Shown here: piece by piece, positions 5,903 to 12,393 of the stretch
Layout of the letters: each line of letters opens with the position of its first letter
Numbering within the stretch: the first letter of the stretch is position 1
Notes under the pieces: generated by a model
The model's input: the letters and a program-made list of their open reading frames with translations, nothing else
Told to the model about the DNA's origin: nothing
The model's database searches: none
Made by a program: the position numbers and the translations under genes
DNA from: Blautia sp. BIOML-A1
GTDB lineage: Bacteria; Bacillota; Clostridia; Lachnospirales; Lachnospiraceae
NCBI RefSeq assembly: GCF_009883055.1
Contig: NZ_WWVR01000050.1
Location: forward strand, 1 to 15,233
DNA length: 15,233 nt
Direction: 5' to 3'

Positions 5903-6671
5903 GGCTGCTCACCTCCTTCCTGATGAGCAATGGATAATCTGCTTTTAAGATATCTGACGGTATCCAAAGCTTTGAAATAGGATTCTGGCAGGACATCTGT
6001 TTTTCCATGCAGCTTCCTCTCTGACAGAATGGACCGGTCAGATCCGGTGCAAAAAGGATCGGGCTTAATTTGTACAATCTTTGCCAGATATAGAGCATCA
6101 CGATCCTGGTTTCATCAGTATTTCTTCGGCAGGTTCTTTGACCAATCATATGCTTCCACTGGTAAGGTGTCGCGCTGATGATCAATACGTTTCGAAGTCC
6201 CTGAGGTGTAGCATATCCGGCTGAATCATGATCAATGCCTAAGGCACAGAGTTCTGCATAGTGATCCAGATCTGACTGACAGCTTTTCTTGTAAATATCC
6301 TGGATTTCTTTATCTGCTTTCATGATTCCATATGGAATAGCAAATGCAGCGTGACCGGAATAATTGCTGTACTGCAGAGATGCACTCATGTACTTTACTT
6401 CGTTCTGATGCCTTGTGATCTGTGTCAGAAAGCGTCTGCTTGCACCGACAACAGCCACGGTAATGACCATGAATTTCTGTACTGTCGGATGGGGAAGTCC
6501 TGCAATATTGTCTACGGTTTTCTGACTGTAGGATTGATGGTAAAGATCCATCAGATTTGCCATGTTCTGGATCGTATGACCGTGTTGTGTGAGCCTGGCA
6601 GCAAAGACCATATTCTGTTCTGCTTCCCGGATTCCATAGCAGTTTAAGATAGCTGTTTCAATGTGATCCAT
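5892..6671 (-). CDS. ThyX-family (FAD-dependent) thymidylate synthase, divergent
   Basis: ThyX enzymes methylate dUMP to dTMP using methylene-tetrahydrofolate, FAD and NADPH. ATG at 6671 has AAAGGAGG upstream. The 259 residues include PHPTVQKF, VAVVGASRRFLTQITRHQNE at about 73-91, SASLQYSNYS at about 96-105 and QWKHMIGQRTCRRNT at about 171-185, the pattern of ThyX-like proteins on Firmicutes elements. The classic RHRxxSxNxxSxRY signature is altered: RHQ replaces RHR and the spacing to the serine-rich part differs. Cysteines at 216, 221 and 228 (PFCQRGSC, MSC) are not usual in well-studied ThyX proteins. It overlaps the upstream gene by 14 bases and dut by 11, so the three are probably translated together. 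Activity is likely but unproven given the signature change. Confidence 0.75.
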   Translation of the reverse strand: MDHIETAILNCYGIREAEQNMVFAARLTQHGHTIQNMANLMDLYHQSYSQKTVDNIAGLPHPTVQKFMVITVAVVGASRRFLTQITRHQNEVKYMSASLQYSNYSGHAAFAIPYGIMKADKEIQDIYKKSCQSDLDHYAELCALGIDHDSAGYATPQGLRNVLIISATPYQWKHMIGQRTCRRNTDETRIVMLYIWQRLYKLSPILFAPDLTGPFCQRGSCMEKQMSCQNPISKLWIPSDILKADYPLLIRKEVSSHKD

Positions 6672-6984
6672 AGGCCTGTTCCTCCTTTACCAGAGCTTTT
6701 AAAAGAATCAGATAATTGATGCAGTCTGTGATCTTTTCATCCCACTGTTCCATATCAAAATGCAACAGAGTGGAATAACACATATCGTAAAGGGATACGA
6801 CATGTTTCGACATCATGCCGGCCAGTGCTGCTTTTGGATCACAGTTCTGTAAAGCGGCAGCAATCTTGAATGCACTGAGGCGGTCAATATTATCACCGGT
6901 ATATTCTTTCTTTTTATGTGCCAGAATATCGGCACACTTTCTCATCTGAAGTTCAAATACAACATTAAATTCTTCTTGTGTCAT
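6658..6984 (-). CDS. DUF1599-like (nucleotide modification associated) small protein
   Basis: This 108-residue protein has ATG with AAAGGAGGAAC just upstream. It is mainly helical: EEFNVVFELQMRKCADILAHKKKEY, then DNIDRLSAFKIAAALQNCDPKAALAGMM, then SKHVVSLYDM, and WDEKITDCINYLILLKALV near the end. The pattern of a short Asp/Arg-rich loop, FKxAA, a KHxxS helix and WDEKxxDxINYLxLL resembles the phage and element family called nucleotide modification associated domain 1 (DUF1599), whose fold is thought to relate to MazG-like pyrophosphatases. It is the first intact gene of the ThyX-dUTPase operon and overlaps thyX by 14 bases. A nucleotide-pool role is likely from context; the reaction is not known. 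Confidence 0.6.
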   Translation of the reverse strand: MTQEEFNVVFELQMRKCADILAHKKKEYTGDNIDRLSAFKIAAALQNCDPKAALAGMMSKHVVSLYDMCYSTLLHFDMEQWDEKITDCINYLILLKALVKEEQAYGSH

Positions 6985-7013
6985 GTGATAGTTCCTCCTT
7001 TGTTTTGTAATAG

Positions 7014-7610
7014 TTATCGTTCGAGATCTTTGGTTTTTGATTTCACTGGTTCTGGAATTTGCATCTGAAGAATGGCATCAACATTCTGATCGGCAGTGTC
7101 CAGATCTTTTAATTTTTCTTTCAAGCTGCTTATTGCTTCTTCTTCGGAAGCTATCTGCTGTTGCAGTTTTTCTTTTTGTAAAGTCAGGGTTTTTAGGCTT
7201 GTCATCTTTCCATCCTGATAAAAGGATCTCAGCCAATCTCTGGCTTCTTCATATTTCTGAATTTCTTTCGCATGTTCTTTCCGGTACTTTCCTTTGTACT
7301 TTGCATTTGAAAATTGGGAATAAACTTCCTTGTTTGCATAGTACTGTCCGGTGTAGCGGATCTGATCGTTGAGAGTCCTTAGATTGGACCGATGCTGAGC
7401 AAACTGTGTCTGCATTTCTTTCAGTTCCTGCTTTGCTGCAAGCAGTGTATTTTTCAAATCTGACTGCGTATCAAATCCATGCTCCTGCACATAGATAATG
7501 GTATTTGCCATTTGCTGCAGGTTAGAAAGTTTTACCCAATGAGCATAAGCCGGGCTCTGCATTGCTTTCACATTTGTCTGGAGATTTACAACCAGGCGAA
7601 GGTGAGATCT
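7014..7610 (-). pseudogene. 3' remnant of a conjugative-element relaxase gene
   Basis: About 198 codons of recognisable relaxase C-terminal region remain. From the left junction the protein reads LRLVVNLQTNVKAMQSPAYA, then KLSNLQQMANTIIYVQEHGF, then a long coiled-coil helix bundle (LAAKQELKEMQTQFAQHRSN and onward) ending VKSKTKDLER. Relaxases of Firmicutes integrative elements carry this same segment after their N-terminal nicking domain. Here no N-terminal catalytic part (tyrosine, HxH motif) is found upstream. Homology stops near 7610 and the frame then meets non-coding, hairpin-rich DNA. A TTG at 7628 could open the frame but has no binding site. The gene has therefore lost its 5' part by insertion or rearrangement. 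If transcribed, it would lead into the nucleotide operon. Confidence 0.75.
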
Positions 7611-7656
7611 GACGTAGAGAATGGTCAATGGATATCTTTGATGTCTGTACGAGGGT

Positions 7657-7677
7657 ATGGGGAATCGGAATCCCCAT
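7657..7677. repeat. Short inverted repeat at the junction
   Basis: ATGGGGA at 7657-7663 and TCCCCAT at 7671-7677 are perfect seven-base arms around seven bases. They lie about 50 bases from where relaxase homology ends. Confidence 0.6.
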
Positions 7678-7687
7678 CAAGAGACTT

Positions 7688-7737
7688 ACCCGGAGGTATG
7701 CCGTAGCCATAAAATGGCGATACGGTAATACCTGGGT
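7688..7737. repeat. Long imperfect hairpin next to the relaxase breakpoint
   Basis: Four paired blocks are nested around an AAA loop: ACCC with GGGT, AGGTAT with ATACCT, CCGTA with TACGG and GCCAT with ATGGC. They are separated by one- or two-base bulges, giving 20 pairs over 50 bases. There is no T tract on either side, so a terminator is unlikely. Such structure at a junction suits the end of a mobile element, a transfer-origin arm or a structured RNA; the sequence alone does not decide. Confidence 0.7.
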
Positions 7738-7823
7738 GGATCTTGCTCTTATTTGTATCCCTCTATATAACGAAACGCTCAGAGGCTGTTTTACAGTGGG
7801 GAAAAAGAAAAAATATCAAAAAA

Positions 7824-7854
7824 TTGATGATTAATGGTGAGCTTGTGATAGAAT
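7824..7854 (+). promoter_or_regulatory. Possible promoter for the acetyltransferase gene
   Basis: TTGATG at 7824-7829 and TAGAAT at 7849-7854 lie 19 bases apart, with a TG two bases ahead of the -10 (extended -10). The spacing is long, so this is weak. The next start codon is 48 bases downstream. Confidence 0.35.
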
Positions 7855-7902
7855 GGAAAAAAGAGAAAAGCATAAAGGATGTAGTTGTGGAGAATATTTG
7901 TT

Positions 7903-8328
7903 ATGATTAGAAAGTTGCTGAACGGAGATATCGATAGAATTGCTGACATATGGTTAAAGACAAATCTGAAAGCCCATTATTTTATTTCCAATCAATACTG
8001 GAAAAGTAATTATGAATTAGTAAAAGAAATGATGTCACAATACGAAGTTTATGTGTTTGAAGCAGATAAAATGATACAAGGATTTGTAGGACTAAATGAT
8101 AAATATATAGAAGGTATTTTTGTCTCCGATGAAATGCAGTCATGTGGCATAGGTAAGCTTTTATTAGATTATGTTAAGGATAAAAAAGTTAGCTTACGAT
8201 TAAATGTATACCAGAAGAATGCCAGAGCAATTTCTTTTTACCAAAGAGAAGGGTTCATTATTCAATATGAAGGCTTGGATGAAGCTACTGGTGAAAAAGA
8301 GTACACTATGCTATGGAAACGAAAATAG
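7903..8328 (+). CDS. GNAT N-acetyltransferase, YiaC/YjaB-like
   Basis: ATG at 7903 is preferred over the in-frame TTG at 7885 because GGAG at 7889-7892 precedes it and the protein then starts MIRKLLNGD. It has 141 residues, the usual length of the YiaC/YjaB group, with the same order of motifs: DRIADIWLKTNLKAHYFI, then YVFEADKMIQGFVGL, the acetyl-CoA site IEGIFVSDEMQSCGIGKLLL (QxxGxG at 79-84), and LNVYQKNARAISFYQREGF. These enzymes move an acetyl group from acetyl-CoA to an amine; YiaC is known to acetylate protein lysines in E. coli. The substrate here is unknown. It is the first gene of the cargo block and no transfer function is expected. Confidence 0.85.
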   Translation: MIRKLLNGDIDRIADIWLKTNLKAHYFISNQYWKSNYELVKEMMSQYEVYVFEADKMIQGFVGLNDKYIEGIFVSDEMQSCGIGKLLLDYVKDKKVSLRLNVYQKNARAISFYQREGFIIQYEGLDEATGEKEYTMLWKRK

Positions 8329-8356
8329 AAATCGGAATTTGTAGAATAGAGGAATT

Positions 8357-8986
8357 ATGATGTTTGATAAGCACAAAAGGGAATCCTTGCTATTGCGGGA
8401 CTTATTAAAGAAATTGATAATTATTGTGATAGGTTCCATTGTTGCAGCCTATGGCATTACACTTGCACTGTATGCAGGATTTGGTGGCGCCACGCTCGCA
8501 GTGCTATGGCAGGGTATCGCTGAAACGTTTCACTTGAGCATCGGTATGGCATCTTTTGTTGTAGCAGTGGGGATGATTTTGTTTGCATTAATTTACGATA
8601 AAAGTCAAATCCATATTGGGACGGTGCTATATCAAATTGTATACAGCACCTGTGTAGATGTATTTGCCACCTGCCATGTCTACAGTACATATCGATGGTT
8701 CAACTTCTTTATCATGTTGCTGGGTGTTATTTTGTTTGCTGTCGGGACCGGACTATATGCGTCTGCCTCACTTGGTCGTGGCTCTTATGAAGCAGTTACT
8801 TTTGCCTTGGCAGAAAAGAACAACTGGCAAGTTAAAATTGTTCGAATAGCATTAGATATTCTGGTTGTGATAATAGGTGTTTTGCTTGGCGGGAAGTTTG
8901 GCATATGCACAATCATTACAGTTATCATTTCAGGCCCGATTATCCAATTTGTTAATGCGAAAGCAAAACGAATTTTAAAGATATAA
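8357..8986 (+). CDS. YczE/YitT-like integral membrane protein
   Basis: This protein has 209 residues and GAGGA just before ATG 8357. ATG 8360, the next codon, gives better spacing. After a short basic N-terminus there are five hydrophobic segments: about 19-41 (LIIIVIGSIVAAYGITLALYAG), 63-80, 87-108, 113-136 and 159-200. The GxxxxAxYGITLALYAGFGGA motif and the later GTGLYASASLGRGSYEAV motif are the hallmark paired glycine-rich repeats of the YczE/YyaS/YitT group. Members are thought to be transporters or membrane regulators but lack a proven substrate. It lies 28 bases after the acetyltransferase gene and is probably co-transcribed with it. Confidence 0.8.
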   Translation: MMFDKHKRESLLLRDLLKKLIIIVIGSIVAAYGITLALYAGFGGATLAVLWQGIAETFHLSIGMASFVVAVGMILFALIYDKSQIHIGTVLYQIVYSTCVDVFATCHVYSTYRWFNFFIMLLGVILFAVGTGLYASASLGRGSYEAVTFALAEKNNWQVKIVRIALDILVVIIGVLLGGKFGICTIITVIISGPIIQFVNAKAKRILKI

Positions 8987-9056
8987 TAGCAAAGAAACCT
9001 ACAACTTCAAGTTTGATGAATTAAATTAGATGGCAATTGATGGAGTAACAAGTTGT

Positions 9057-9500
9057 ATGAAAATTCGAGAAGTTAACAAAAATAAAAAGCAGTTTATATC
9101 ATTATTGTTATTAGCTGATGAACAGGAGAGCATGGTTGATCGTTATCTTGAAAAAGGAACTATGTATGTGCTTGAAGATAATGATGTAAAAGCTGAATGT
9201 GTTGTCACCGATGAAGGTAACGGAATACTTGAAATCAAGAATATCGCAGTCGATCCGGAAAACCAGGGAAAGGGCTATGGCAAAGCACTAATTGATTTTC
9301 TTGCCAGTAAATATGCAGATGAATATTCTGTTTTGCAAGTTGGAACAGGTGACAGTCCATTGACGATACCATTTTATGAAAAATGTGGATTTGTTCGTTC
9401 TCACAAGATTCCCAATTTTTTTACTGACAATTATGACCACACAATTTATGAGGGCGGTGTACAGCTAATAGATATGGTATATTTGCAAAGACATATATAA
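9057..9500 (+). CDS. GNAT acetyltransferase, YvbK-like
   Basis: A longer frame begins at ATG 9030 with no binding site. ATG 9057 has GGAG at 9042-9045 and gives the usual family start MKIREVNKNKKQF, so it is preferred. The protein has 147 residues. Visible parts are LLLLADEQESMVDRYLEKG near the N-terminus, VVTDEGNGILEIKNIAVDP, the acetyl-CoA loop QGKGYG at 70-75, VGTGDSPLTIPFYEKCGF, and a C-terminal signature NFFTDNYDHTIYEGGVQLID. This N- and C-terminal combination is typical of a Firmicutes GNAT subgroup that includes YvbK; the substrate is not established. It is unrelated in sequence to the GNAT at 7903. It lies 70 bases after the membrane-protein gene. Confidence 0.85.
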   Translation: MKIREVNKNKKQFISLLLLADEQESMVDRYLEKGTMYVLEDNDVKAECVVTDEGNGILEIKNIAVDPENQGKGYGKALIDFLASKYADEYSVLQVGTGDSPLTIPFYEKCGFVRSHKIPNFFTDNYDHTIYEGGVQLIDMVYLQRHI

Positions 9501-9604
9501 ATTCAAGTTGATATTCCACTTATTTTAGGAAATTTAATAACTATTATATTTGATTATCAAATTCTTCGCAAACCCTTGAAAACACTAAGTTTGTAGCAAG
9601 TGTA

Positions 9605-9699
9605 CTTTCCCTTACTCTTTCCCTTGTGTTACATTCTCCCATTAGCTTTCATGAACCTTAATATGGGAAAAATTAAGGGAAAGAAAATTTCATAACACA
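9605..9699. repeat. Repeat-rich non-coding segment between cargo genes
   Basis: The 295-base gap from 9501 to 9795 has no convincing gene. It contains CTTTCCCTT twice, at 9605-9613 and 9617-9625, and its reverse complement AAGGGAAAG at 9675-9683. TGTGTTA at 9625-9631 matches TAACACA at 9693-9699, and TCCCAT at 9637-9642 matches ATGGGA at 9663-9668. The arms interleave, so they suggest protein-binding or recombination sites rather than one simple hairpin. A weak promoter (TTGAAA 9735, TATAAC 9760, 19-base spacer) may serve the next gene. Confidence 0.45.
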
Positions 9700-9795
9700 G
9701 TATAACATATAACAATAACAACATGGTGAACTGATTGAAATGTTTTCGATATTTAACTCTATAACTGATTATTAAAAAAATGGAGATAAGATACG

Positions 9796-10032
9796 ATGAG
9801 AACAATATTTGCAGAATACAATCCACACAGAAACAGCATTGATGTTTATACCAATGCCGGTTATATGCTCCGCATTGACTGTTGGGAAGCTGAGAAGAAC
9901 TTAAAAACCACTCCTGGATCAGACTGCGCATTAAATACACTTGCTATTGATGAGCCACTTGAATATGCACGATTATATCTTGATGGTAATATGCAAATGT
10001 GGGTAGATGCAGAAGATTCTTTGGAATTGTAA
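9796..10032 (+). CDS. DUF6061-like small protein
   Basis: This 78-residue acidic protein has ATG ten bases after GGAG. The sequence begins RTIFAEYNPHRNSIDVYTNAGYMLRIDCW, a run of short strands with the DG/AGYMLRIDC turn seen in the small family DUF6061, then a helix (LEYARLYLDGNMQMWVDAED). I recall such proteins as frequent passengers in Clostridia mobile elements, without a known role. The gene stands alone between a repeat-rich gap and a strong hairpin, so it is probably transcribed by itself. Confidence 0.6.
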   Translation: MRTIFAEYNPHRNSIDVYTNAGYMLRIDCWEAEKNLKTTPGSDCALNTLAIDEPLEYARLYLDGNMQMWVDAEDSLEL

Positions 10033-10037
10033 ACCAC

Positions 10038-10075
10038 AAGTAGCCTGTATGCTTTATTTTACATACAGGCTACTT
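10038..10075. terminator. Perfect 14-base hairpin between converging genes
   Basis: AAGTAGCCTGTATG at 10038-10051 and CATACAGGCTACTT at 10062-10075 are perfectly complementary around a ten-base AT-rich loop. It lies between the + strand gene ending at 10032 and the - strand gene ending at 10151, so it could stop transcription from both sides. There is no long T tract on either strand, which lowers certainty. Confidence 0.65.
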
Positions 10076-10150
10076 AATCAAAATCACCATAATTGATCAA
10101 GCAAGTTTTTTTAATATACCTCGGAGTCATTTTCGTTCGATCTTTCATCG

Positions 10151-10786
10151 CTAATAAAATTTCTCTGAAGTGATAGCAGATAACAGATTGGCAGGTTTTT
10201 CTAAAAAATAATCTGCTTTTATGTGCTTATTATGACTGCCCCATACTGCTAAAGCAAAATCAATTCCCGCATTTTCCGCACATTTACTGTCATATTTGCT
10301 ATCTCCGATATAAAGTACTTTCCTATGGTCTGTTTTTGATAATTCCACATATTTCAAAATCGGTGCGGCATTGGGTTTATGTTCCTGTGTATCGTCTGCA
10401 CATATGATTGTTTTGAAATAATGACTGATACCAAACGGACAAAAATCATGTGTAAATTCTTCCCTTGTCTTTGATGTGACAATCCCCATTTCATAATCCA
10501 GACTTAGAAGATTTTTCAATAATTCAACGATTCCGTCAAATACTTTAATGTTATTTGTATAGTTACGCATATTTTTATCCCATAATTCTATCGCATAGGA
10601 AGTGTCTTTTATCGCAAGTTTTTTCAAAGCGTCTGTTCCTGTAATCCCTAACGCAAATCTTAGTTCAGAACATGGTATCTCTCTCCCGGACAATCCCTTT
10701 ATAGTTTCCTGTAAAGAATGTAATACAGCATATTCCGTATCAATCAGAGTGCCGTCAATGTCAAAAACGATATGCTTATACTTCAT
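10151..10786 (-). CDS. HAD-superfamily phosphatase, phosphoglycolate-phosphatase-like
   Basis: ATG at 10786 is chosen over an upstream in-frame start because the protein then begins MKYKHIVFDIDGT, the standard HAD opening. The 211 residues contain all four HAD motifs: DIDGT with nucleophile Asp9 and Asp11, VTSKT with Ser105, the conserved Lys137 in HKPNA, and YIGDSKYD with Asp162 and Asp166. A helical cap lies between motifs I and II, as in phosphoglycolate phosphatase and pyrophosphatase PpaX. It should hydrolyse a small phosphate ester; the substrate is not known. Its start overlaps the end of the acetyltransferase gene by 11 bases, so they form one operon. It is the last gene before the hairpin at 10038. 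Confidence 0.8.
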   Translation of the reverse strand: MKYKHIVFDIDGTLIDTEYAVLHSLQETIKGLSGREIPCSELRFALGITGTDALKKLAIKDTSYAIELWDKNMRNYTNNIKVFDGIVELLKNLLSLDYEMGIVTSKTREEFTHDFCPFGISHYFKTIICADDTQEHKPNAAPILKYVELSKTDHRKVLYIGDSKYDSKCAENAGIDFALAVWGSHNKHIKADYFLEKPANLLSAITSEKFY

Positions 10787-11378
10787 GCTGCCACCTTTCC
10801 CTGTCTGTATCAAAATAACGTATCACCCTGCATGGATTTCCTACTGCAACACAATTAGGCGGGATAGGGCGGGTAACTACACTTCCAGCCCCTATCACGC
10901 TGTTTTTTCCTATAGTGACTCCGGGCAGAAGAATACAGCCGCCGCCAATCCAGACATTACTTTCTATTTCTATCGGACGTGCATAGGTTCTAAAAAATGT
11001 TGTCTGACGTTCCCTCCAATCCGGCACAAACCTTTCCTGTGGTAAGACAGGGTGTGAAGATGTATAAATCTGCACATTTGACGCAATCAATACCCTGTCG
11101 CCAATTCGGATAGTTTTGTTATCCACAAAGGTACAATTCATATTGACGATCACATCATTTCCCAAAAAAATATTTTTTCCATAGTCGCAATGAAAAGGCG
11201 TGTCGATTGCCACATTTTCCCCTATTCCGCCCAACAGCTCCCGAAGAATGGAAGTGCGTTTTTCTGTATCTCTATAATCAGAAAAATAATATTTCCGTGT
11301 TAATTCCCTTGTGCGGGCAATCTGCTTTAACGTATCGCTGTCCGCTGTTTCCAAAAAATCACTGGATTCGTAATACAC
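10776..11378 (-). CDS. Hexapeptide-repeat O-acetyltransferase, maltose/galactoside type
   Basis: A GTG start at 11378 follows a GGGGGG purine run in AAGGGGGGATATT. The 200 residues begin with a helical maltose-acetyltransferase cap (DSDTLKQIARTRELTRKYY, then RTSILRELLGG), followed by left-handed beta-helix repeats (VIVNMNCTFVDN, IRIGDRVLIASNVQIYT, IGGGCILLPGVTIGKNSVIG). His109 in SSHPVL matches the catalytic histidine position of LacA and Maa. The family transfers acetyl from acetyl-CoA to sugar hydroxyls. It works as a trimer in the cytoplasm. It is the middle gene between the HD protein and the HAD phosphatase; sugar or sugar-phosphate detoxification is possible, but only as inference. Confidence 0.85.
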   Translation of the reverse strand: MYYESSDFLETADSDTLKQIARTRELTRKYYFSDYRDTEKRTSILRELLGGIGENVAIDTPFHCDYGKNIFLGNDVIVNMNCTFVDNKTIRIGDRVLIASNVQIYTSSHPVLPQERFVPDWRERQTTFFRTYARPIEIESNVWIGGGCILLPGVTIGKNSVIGAGSVVTRPIPPNCVAVGNPCRVIRYFDTDRERWQHEV

Positions 11379-11389
11379 AATATCCCCCC

Positions 11390-11989
11390 TTAACGAAAAC
11401 TGTTTTCCATAACGCCCGGAAGCAGGGCATAGATAGAACAGCCAATCTGATCCTCAAACCGTTCTTTAATCTCTAAAATCTTTTTCCATCTGTCTATTGT
11501 CGCTGGGTGAACGCCGTATCGCATTGTCACGTCTACAAATCTCTTTTCCAAAAGACAGAACCCCGAAGGCATAGCCAATGCGTCACATAACTGTACAAGA
11601 CGGTCATAATCATCATATACCGCATTTGCAACAAATTCTTTCATAAACAGGTAATCCTCATCACTGACATCAAACTCTCCGATAGATGTGGCAATATCCT
11701 GTATCATAAATGCGTGGGATATACATATTTGTGCGGCTTTTCCCCACCCACGCTCCATACAGTAACGATAGCCGTCTATCAGATGCCTTTCCGAACTCAC
11801 TCCGGCATAACGTCCAATATCGTGTAACAGCCCGAAAATATACGCCTGTTCAGAAGATAAATCTTTACAGTGTGACGCAATGTTTTTACAGGCTTCGGCT
11901 ACATACCGGGAATGTTCTGCCCATGCTCCCGGATTGGATTCTGCCGCTTCCCTTAATGCCAGTTCTGCGGTCTGAATGTTCAACTCCAT
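11390..11989 (-). CDS. HD-domain phosphohydrolase
   Basis: The protein has 199 residues. ATG at 11989 is six bases after AAGGAG. Metal-binding HD-type residues are in order: His26 (AWAEHSRYV), His56-Asp57 (FGLLHDIGRYAG), a later His at 92 (CISHAFM) and Asp135 (LVQLCDALAM). This matches HD hydrolases of the uncharacterised HDIG-like group that act on nucleotides or phosphoesters. The last 50 residues (FVDVTMRYGVHPATIDRWKK) form a helical tail. It begins the operon acetyltransferase-HAD and lies 11 bases from the next gene. The reaction cannot be told from the sequence. A terminator lies just upstream. Confidence 0.8.
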   Translation of the reverse strand: MELNIQTAELALREAAESNPGAWAEHSRYVAEACKNIASHCKDLSSEQAYIFGLLHDIGRYAGVSSERHLIDGYRYCMERGWGKAAQICISHAFMIQDIATSIGEFDVSDEDYLFMKEFVANAVYDDYDRLVQLCDALAMPSGFCLLEKRFVDVTMRYGVHPATIDRWKKILEIKERFEDQIGCSIYALLPGVMENSFR

Positions 11990-12003
11990 TTTTAACTCCT
12001 TTC

Positions 12004-12039
12004 AAAAGGGCGGGGCTGGAAGATAAACTGTCCAGCCCC
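12004..12039 (-). terminator. Terminator or attenuator upstream of the HD-domain gene
   Basis: GGGGCTGGA at 12012-12020 and TCCAGCCCC at 12031-12039 are perfectly paired around ten bases. On the - strand the stem is followed by GCCCTTTT, a short T tract. It separates the small protein at 12066-12305 from the HD-HAD operon, and the HD gene's ribosome binding site is only about 16 bases beyond it. Read-through would decide how much of the operon is made. Confidence 0.65.
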
Positions 12040-12065
12040 TTTATGATGAAATATTTACAGATAAA

Positions 12066-12305
12066 TCAGCAATCCCCGGCATAGTACGAAACAATGTTCA
12101 TATAGTCCGTTGGATTCGGAACTTCTAAAACAAGCCGCAAACAGTTTTTGTTTTGGGAGTATTGCCGCCACAAACTGCCCTGTATCTTTTCTTCCCCATT
12201 GATGTTTTGTTTTTTACCATCCGGGCAGAGCATATTTACTTTGCCGGAACAGCTATTGACCGTATCTAAAAAATTTTTCATGTTCAGAATGTTCAGTTTT
12301 ACCAC
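12066..12305 (-). CDS. Small conserved protein of unknown function, GTG start
   Basis: A longer frame reaches back to 12500 inside the AraC gene, but AGGAGGTG lies eight bases ahead of GTG 12305, so the true protein is 79 residues: VKLNILNMKNFLDTVNSC, then GKVNMLCPDGKKQNIN, then a helix and LRLVLEVPNPTDYMNIVSYYAGDC. Similar small proteins occur in Firmicutes, some carrying a misleading polyA polymerase label. I can name no function. The conserved cysteines (LCPDG and the terminal AGDC) are notable for so small a protein. It stands alone between a promoter with structured leader and a terminator, downstream of the AraC regulator, which may control it. Confidence 0.7.
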   Translation of the reverse strand: MVKLNILNMKNFLDTVNSCSGKVNMLCPDGKKQNINGEEKIQGSLWRQYSQNKNCLRLVLEVPNPTDYMNIVSYYAGDC

Positions 12306-12318
12306 TTTGCACTCACCT

Positions 12319-12356
12319 CCTGTAAATGACGGATTTACTTTACAGGTATCATTATA
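12319..12356 (-). promoter_or_regulatory. -10 element and inverted-repeat leader overlapping the ribosome binding site
   Basis: On the - strand TATAAT (12356-12351) lacks a good -35, as expected of an activator-dependent promoter. From about the transcription start the leader reads CCTGTAAA (12346-12339), 12 bases, then TTTACAGG (12326-12319). The arms are perfect and the second overlaps AGGAGGTG, so folding could mask translation of the small protein. Confidence 0.5.
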
Positions 12357-12393
12357 ATGCAAAAGGAATAGAAAAAATATTTCTTTTCTGCCC

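Noticed and set aside
7600..7760. Group II intron end at the relaxase junction
   Set aside because: Introns often sit in relaxase genes, but neither strand shows a GTGYG start or a domain V hairpin with GAAA loop, and no reverse transcriptase is present.
7628..7834. Open frames on both strands across the hairpin region
   Set aside because: Neither has a good ribosome binding site or a recognisable protein, and the inverted repeats explain the pattern better.
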